Program-made: the position numbers and the translations under genes
In this document: positions 59,376 to 64,000 of the stretch, piece by piece
How positions within the stretch are numbered: the stretch's first letter is position 1
Layout of the letters: every line of letters begins with the position of its first letter
The notes under the pieces: generated by a model
Told to the model about the DNA's origin: nothing
The model's input: the letters and a program-made list of their open reading frames with translations, nothing else
The model's database searches: none
Assembly: GCF_000281045.1 (NCBI RefSeq)
Contig: NW_008246103.1
Span: 153,961-217,960 of the forward strand
Direction: 5' to 3'
Source: Saprolegnia diclina VS20
Taxonomy: Eukaryota; Oomycota; Saprolegniomycetes; Saprolegniales; Saprolegniaceae
DNA: 64,000 nt

Positions 59376-60185
59376 AATATCCGCAGCCTGTACCGCTTTT
59401 GGCCATGCGGTACTGCGACCGTCAAACCTACAGCTGACTCTGGGGCGCCCAGGCCTGGTCTGATTCGGCACCTTGTTGGCTGCGTGGGCATCTTATTGAA
59501 CTTGCGCCGTCCGCATGGGGGGATCCGTTGGCAGACGGGTTTGCGGACGCAAGGACTCGCTACCACTACTAAGTACAGGCTGGCGCCTACGCTGTGGCAT
59601 ATACTTGATGTGGGGTCGCAATACAGAATTCATCGACTTACACTGTAAGCGGCGTCAATCGACAACGCAATCGATGGCGCCAACACCAGCGTCCTCAGCT
59701 CAGATTCGATTTTCGAAGCCGAGCTATATTTAGATCCATACAAATGCCAAGTGGTTTCGGCGGCTCGTACGCTAATTTACACTTTTGGTTCCCTTTTACA
59801 GTATATAGTGCTACAAACTCACTTCGGGGAGTGAAGCTTTCTTTGTCGGCGAGGGCTTGCAGCATTCCAAATGCAAGAATCGCATCCCTAGGAAAAGCAT
59901 GGTCTTGAAGCAAGCTATGCTTCTATACTTCAATCATGGCCATACAACCCAGGGCAACGCCATACTTGTACACTATTTGCGTCGAGAGAGCACCCAAAAT
60001 ACCACCGAACTTCGAAGCCCGAATTTCGTAGTGCAGAGGCTGCTGCGTATTTTAATCTTTTGTTTTAATCAATAGCAGTGTTTGTAAGCAAATGTCTGAA
60101 TTATTTTGCACTGCGCAAGATACGCTGGATGTCGTTCCAACTTCGATCTTAATTCGACTTTGCCCATCGCCGAGTCAGTAGCAGC
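59376..60185. other. Intergenic region upstream of the TBC protein
   Basis: No gene or RNA is visible. Short plus frames (59515-59733, 59857-60075) lack motifs and codon bias. Confidence 0.4.
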
Positions 60186-62201
60186 ATGGCCGACGACGAC
60201 TCTGCCCGCGCCGCCAGCCTCAAGCGCCTCATTCAGCGCCGGCACTGGCAGCGCTGGCGCATCTACGAGATCGGGACGCAGTCGGCGAGCGAGGAGCACC
60301 TCGAAGAGCTCCTCGCGGCGCCATCGCCCAAGCTCGAGGCCATCCGTCACTGGCTGCAGACCAAGCTCATTACGATTCCGGAGCGGCGCCATTTCCTCTT
60401 CCGCGGGCTCGTGTGGCAAGTGCTTCTGCACGTGCACGACCGCCAAAGCTCCAGCGCGGACGAGCTCGGTCGCATCTCGGACCGCCTCGCGTCGTTGCCG
60501 CGAGACCCGCTCTTGCGCAAGGAAGTGTCGGACGCGGTTGCGCTCATGGCAGGTACGAAGGGCGAGGCCGCGCAGCCCGGCATGGAGACCGTGCTCATGT
60601 GGCTGCTCACGGCCAAGGCGGTGCCGTACACGAGCGGCATGGCGCAGGCGCTCGCGCCCTTCTTCCTCCTCGAGCTGCCGCTGCACACGATCTACGATTG
60701 CTTTTACCGCTACTGTGCACTCCACCTGCCGCACTTGGTCTCCGGGACGCTCTCGCTCTTGCCGGACGACCTACACGAGAAGAACCCGATCGAGCTCGAG
60801 CAGCGCGAACACATGCTCGACAACCTCCTCTTGTACCACGACCCAGCGCTCGCAGCGTTTATCTTTCAATGGGTGCCCGACTGGACGCGCCGCAGCGTCC
60901 CTCTCGACTACTTTTACGCGAATGTCTACCGCACTGTGCCACCGGCCTCGTTTGTGTACCTCCTCGACGCCTACCTCATCAGCGGCGACATGGAGTTTGG
61001 CCTCTTTGTCATCCTATCGATCGTCATGCTGGCCCGCGATAGCATAATGGCGCAGTCGAATGCCGAGAGCATCCGCGCGATCCTCAAGCCGCGCTTTGCA
61101 CTCGACGACGTTGGCACGGCCAAGGCCACGGTCGTGCTGGCGACGCTGTTGAAGCGGCGGACGCCGTCGTCGTACACGACGTTCTGGCACGCGCGTCCGC
61201 ACCCAACCTTCACGGTGGCGTCGGCGACCGCGCCGCCCGTCGACATGAGCGTCTGGGAGAAGCAAGAGAGCAAGACGCTTACTGGTCGCTTTTACTGGGT
61301 GCATAAGAAAACCAAGCGCGCGCAGTGGGAACACCCGAGCGCGCGCCATGACCCGCCGCCGCCGCTCCTGTGTCTCTCGATCTCGACCAACGAGGTTGCC
61401 TCCGCCGCGTGCATTCCCGGCGCAAAAACCGACCTCTCGCTGAGGTACTTTATCGTCGACTGCCGCGGTCGCCGGTCGTCCGAGGACATGAAGAGTGGCG
61501 GCATTCCATCTGGGTACACGCTCGACCCGGCCGTGTTTGACTCGCCCGAGATGATGGAGACGGCGCTCGCGACCTTGCTGCCGCTCCGATCCAATGTGCA
61601 TCTCGTGCTTGTCGGGCACGGCGTCACGTTGCCCATGACGCTTGTCACGGACGACGAGACGGCGTCGCTCGTCCGCGAAGGCATCCGCGAAGACGTGGCG
61701 ATCGTCAACCGCGCCGCGCTCTGGTTTCAAAAGCACGGCTTTCGCTTTGTGAGCTGCCTCGACGGCGGGTACGCGGCCTGGCATGCCTTTTTGCGCGATA
61801 CGCCGCAGTGTACGATGGAGGAGCTCGTGGGCCACGTCAGCAGCGAGTGCCGGTACTGCAAAATCGACGCACGGGCCGCTGCGATCCCGGAGAAGAAGCC
61901 AGCGCGCCGCCGATCGTCAATCAAGATGCCGACATTGCCAGCGTCCATGTCGCGGCTCTCGTTGACGTCGTCGTCCTCCGGCGGTAGCTCGCGCCTCTCG
62001 TTCAGCTCCAAGGACGTCAAGGGCAAACTCGGCTCTTTTGGCGCCAAATTTTTGCGCAAACGCTCCCACTCGGCGTCGCGCCTCTCGTCCGACTCGCTCG
62101 ACTTGGACGACTTCCTCGCCGACGACACGGCCACCGTGCATGACAGCGCAAGCGACGACGACGAGGAGATTGAAATTGCGCTCCCAACACTCTCAGCGTG
62201 A
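60186..62201 (+). CDS. TBC1D23-like protein with TBC, WW and rhodanese-like domains
   Basis: The product is 671 aa in one exon. TBC1D23 in animals bridges endosome-derived vesicles to trans-Golgi golgins. Residues about 40-320 form the TBC fold (IPERRHFLFRGLVWQVLLHV; PYTSGMAQALAPFFLLELPL). The catalytic YxQ glutamine is replaced (YTSGM) and no IxxDxxR arginine finger is visible, so GAP activity is probably absent, as in TBC1D23. Residues about 356-390 make a WW domain: SVWEKQESKTLTGRFYWVHK then KTKRAQWEHP. A rhodanese-like domain follows (about 415-545; YFIVDCRGRRSSEDMKSGGI ... SCLDGGYAAWHAFL) without an active-site Cys. The tail is Ser-rich and ends in an acidic stretch. Confidence 0.86.
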   Translation: MADDDSARAASLKRLIQRRHWQRWRIYEIGTQSASEEHLEELLAAPSPKLEAIRHWLQTKLITIPERRHFLFRGLVWQVLLHVHDRQSSSADELGRISDRLASLPRDPLLRKEVSDAVALMAGTKGEAAQPGMETVLMWLLTAKAVPYTSGMAQALAPFFLLELPLHTIYDCFYRYCALHLPHLVSGTLSLLPDDLHEKNPIELEQREHMLDNLLLYHDPALAAFIFQWVPDWTRRSVPLDYFYANVYRTVPPASFVYLLDAYLISGDMEFGLFVILSIVMLARDSIMAQSNAESIRAILKPRFALDDVGTAKATVVLATLLKRRTPSSYTTFWHARPHPTFTVASATAPPVDMSVWEKQESKTLTGRFYWVHKKTKRAQWEHPSARHDPPPPLLCLSISTNEVASAACIPGAKTDLSLRYFIVDCRGRRSSEDMKSGGIPSGYTLDPAVFDSPEMMETALATLLPLRSNVHLVLVGHGVTLPMTLVTDDETASLVREGIREDVAIVNRAALWFQKHGFRFVSCLDGGYAAWHAFLRDTPQCTMEELVGHVSSECRYCKIDARAAAIPEKKPARRRSSIKMPTLPASMSRLSLTSSSSGGSSRLSFSSKDVKGKLGSFGAKFLRKRSHSASRLSSDSLDLDDFLADDTATVHDSASDDDEEIEIALPTLSA

Positions 62202-62969
62202 ATCCCACGCCCCCAGAATTAGTTCTTCGTGCATAGTAAGTTAACGCGGCCACCAGAAAACACAGTGCATTCCGTAAGTTGCGTCACAAAAGCGGATCAG
62301 GTCTGATCCTCACGGACGGCAATCTAAAAACACTTTACTTTAGCACGTTATCACGCCAAGTTTCACACCACCGTGTCTCGCTGGTGGAGCTGCCCCATGG
62401 AGTCGTCGCAGGCATGAGTCGCAGCCGTACGCCCACTACCTGGTACGGACGGCGTTGCCAGCAGCGAGCTCGCGCCTTGCTGTTGAGGATGCACTGTCGT
62501 TCGTGGCACGAATTCCGACCTCGAATCCCAAAAATCGCGAATCGCCACATGTCCCGTAGAAGAAGCACGATGCGAAGCGAACGTCATACTGGGTGGCGTC
62601 ACCGCGTGGAGCCTTGGACGTTTGCGGACGATCGTTGCGCAGTCGTGGACGCTGCTGCCTGCCGTCAAGTTGCAGGGAGGGGACCGCGTCATTGACAAAA
62701 GTGGCGTGTGATTAGCCTGCCGTCCGTGGCGCGTGGTGGGCAACGCGACGTCGCCCGTCCTCATTTTTAATGTGTCTATATATACGATTTGTATGTGTAT
62801 TTAAATATCGGCTTTAAAATGCAGGACGAAGACCACATGGATCGTTCGTTCTTGCACCAATCAGAACTGCTTTCCGGGGGCGACGTGACAAGCGACTGCC
62901 TATCCCACGGTCGCCAGCGCAGCCCTTCGTACCATCATCCTACTAGCGACGACGACGACGACGACCAAC
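62202..62969. promoter_or_regulatory. Upstream region of the ZZ-finger gene
   Basis: No gene is seen. A CCAAT (CACCAATCAG) is at about 62857, 110 bp before the ATG, with a TATATATA run near 62773. A short GAC triplet run (GACGACGACGACGACGA) abuts the start codon. Confidence 0.45.
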
Positions 62970-64000
62970 ATGGCCGACTCGAGCAACCAGCCTGCGTCGC
63001 CGGCCAAGGCCCGCGTCGAGGCCGTGAGCCCGGTCGAGGCCAAACTCAGCGTGTGCACGATCGACACCAAGCCCGAAGACGACGAGTTCGACTCGGATTT
63101 GGGGACGCCGACGTCGCCCAAGGACGCCTTTGGCGAGGACGAGCGCGAGCCCGGCGGCATGTTTGCCAACCACGTCTTCTACGGTCCGTCGGGCCACAAG
63201 GACTCGGAGCATGTGCTCCATGACACGCGCCGCGTCGAACTCAACCACCCCAAGCTCAAGCTGCCGTACTTTAAGAGCGAGCCGCAGGACGCGGGGCGCA
63301 TGTCCGTCATCTACGGCGGACCGCAGTCGGTCACAGAGCTGCCGCCTGCGCGGCGGTCGGTCATGACGATGGCGCGCTCCAACTTGCCCAAGATCTCGAA
63401 GAGTTTGCCGGGCCTTCCGAGCTTTCTGAGCCGCACGAAGAAGGCGCCTACCGACACGGACCACGCGATGGCGTTCTGCGACGGCTGCGGCGAGCACCCG
63501 ATCAAGGGCACCGTGTGGTCGTGCTCGGTGTGCGTCAACTACAACCTTTGCGGGCTCTGCTACTCGCAAGGCATCCATGGGCTAGAGAACACGCCGGCGA
63601 TGACCATGTACCAAGAACTCACGATCCACGACAAGCTCAAGAAGCGCTGCAAGGCGATGACGTCTGAGTTCCTCGGGGTGCTCTTCCGCGACATTTGCAA
63701 GATGCAACCGGGCAAGTTTGAGCACCTCGGCAACTGGCTCGCGGGCATCATCGACAAGAAGACGGACGCGTCCAAGATCATTGCGCGCGGCGTCGAAATC
63801 CCTGGCTTGAGCGTCGAGATCCGCCAAAACTTTATGGGACTGCTCATGCCGCTCGTGTCGAACCGGACCGACATCCAAGTGTACGTCGAGTGGGTCCCGG
63901 ACGAGGCGGGCCCGAACCTCGAGAAGCTTCGGATCTGGATGTCGGACCAGAAGACGCGCACCAAGACGCCGTTCTCGCAAGCGGTGGCCCAGTCGGTCGG
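62970..64000 (+). CDS. ZZ-type zinc-finger protein, 3' end outside the window
   Basis: At least 343 residues from MADSSNQPASPAKARVEAVS to the right edge, in one open frame. The first 160 residues are acidic to Ser/Pro-rich. A ZZ zinc finger lies at about 168-205: FCDGCGEHPIKGTVWSCSVC then VNYNLCGLCYSQGIHG, with the CxxC pairs spaced as in the family. ZZ fingers bind proteins, often N-degrons or histone tails. After it comes an alpha/beta region (KKRCKAMTSEFLGVLFRDIC; IQVYVEWVPDEAGPNLEKLR) that I cannot assign. The start is the first ATG after the GAC-repeat leader. Confidence 0.85.
   Translation, partial: MADSSNQPASPAKARVEAVSPVEAKLSVCTIDTKPEDDEFDSDLGTPTSPKDAFGEDEREPGGMFANHVFYGPSGHKDSEHVLHDTRRVELNHPKLKLPYFKSEPQDAGRMSVIYGGPQSVTELPPARRSVMTMARSNLPKISKSLPGLPSFLSRTKKAPTDTDHAMAFCDGCGEHPIKGTVWSCSVCVNYNLCGLCYSQGIHGLENTPAMTMYQELTIHDKLKKRCKAMTSEFLGVLFRDICKMQPGKFEHLGNWLAGIIDKKTDASKIIARGVEIPGLSVEIRQNFMGLLMPLVSNRTDIQVYVEWVPDEAGPNLEKLRIWMSDQKTRTKTPFSQAVAQSV

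Overview
The window reads as nuclear DNA of a flagellated stramenopile, most probably an oomycete, and the features fit a water mould of the Saprolegniales type (my inference; no marker gene settles the genus). The reasons are GC-rich coding exons, many introns of only 32-62 bp with GTA.. donors and almost always TAG acceptors, axonemal dynein heavy chains as expected of zoospore-forming organisms, a triple C4-C2-H zinc-finger protein of the kind often labelled WRKY19-like in oomycetes, a U2 snRNA gene, and short gaps between genes.

Layout. 921-4229 (+): mitochondrial bifunctional lysine-degrading enzyme LKR/SDH (AASS). 4699-7634 (-): a compact Dicer-like RNase III in 13 exons with two intact RNase III domains and a dsRBD but no helicase. 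8992-10530 (+): sugar transporter. 11371-11795: a foldback (MITE-like) element whose relative lies at 58943-59375. 12430-14136 (+): FAD aromatic hydroxylase. 15074-16007 (+): Bax inhibitor-1 protein. 16008-20126: gene-poor stretch with the U2 snRNA gene (about 18995-19180), a stray copy of the U2 5' end, several hairpins and a degenerate tandem repeat. 20127-20672 (+): Mog1/RanGRF.

20733-35029 (-): a 16-exon, about 4533-residue dynein heavy chain whose AAA1 nucleotide site is destroyed and whose N terminus is a CCDC81-type HU module; this is the most unusual gene here. 35373-37126 (-): RuvB-like 1. 37906-38706 (-): small SAP-like/coiled-coil gene. 39371-40402 (-): zinc-finger protein. 41151-53450 (+): a normal axonemal dynein heavy chain of 4048 residues. 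53897-54889 (-): unrecognised protein. 55204-58775 (+): unrecognised helical-repeat/coiled-coil protein of 1093 residues. 60186-62201 (+): TBC1D23-like protein with an extra WW domain. 62970 to the right edge (+): ZZ zinc-finger protein, cut by the window.

The centre of the window is rich in cilium-related functions: two dynein heavy chains (one probably catalytically dead at AAA1) and, between them, RUVBL1, whose R2TP complex is known to help pre-assemble axonemal dyneins. The other genes are metabolic or housekeeping and show no operon-like relation. Exon joins were worked out by hand from reading frame, splice consensus and homology; in each model the spliced length is a whole number of codons.
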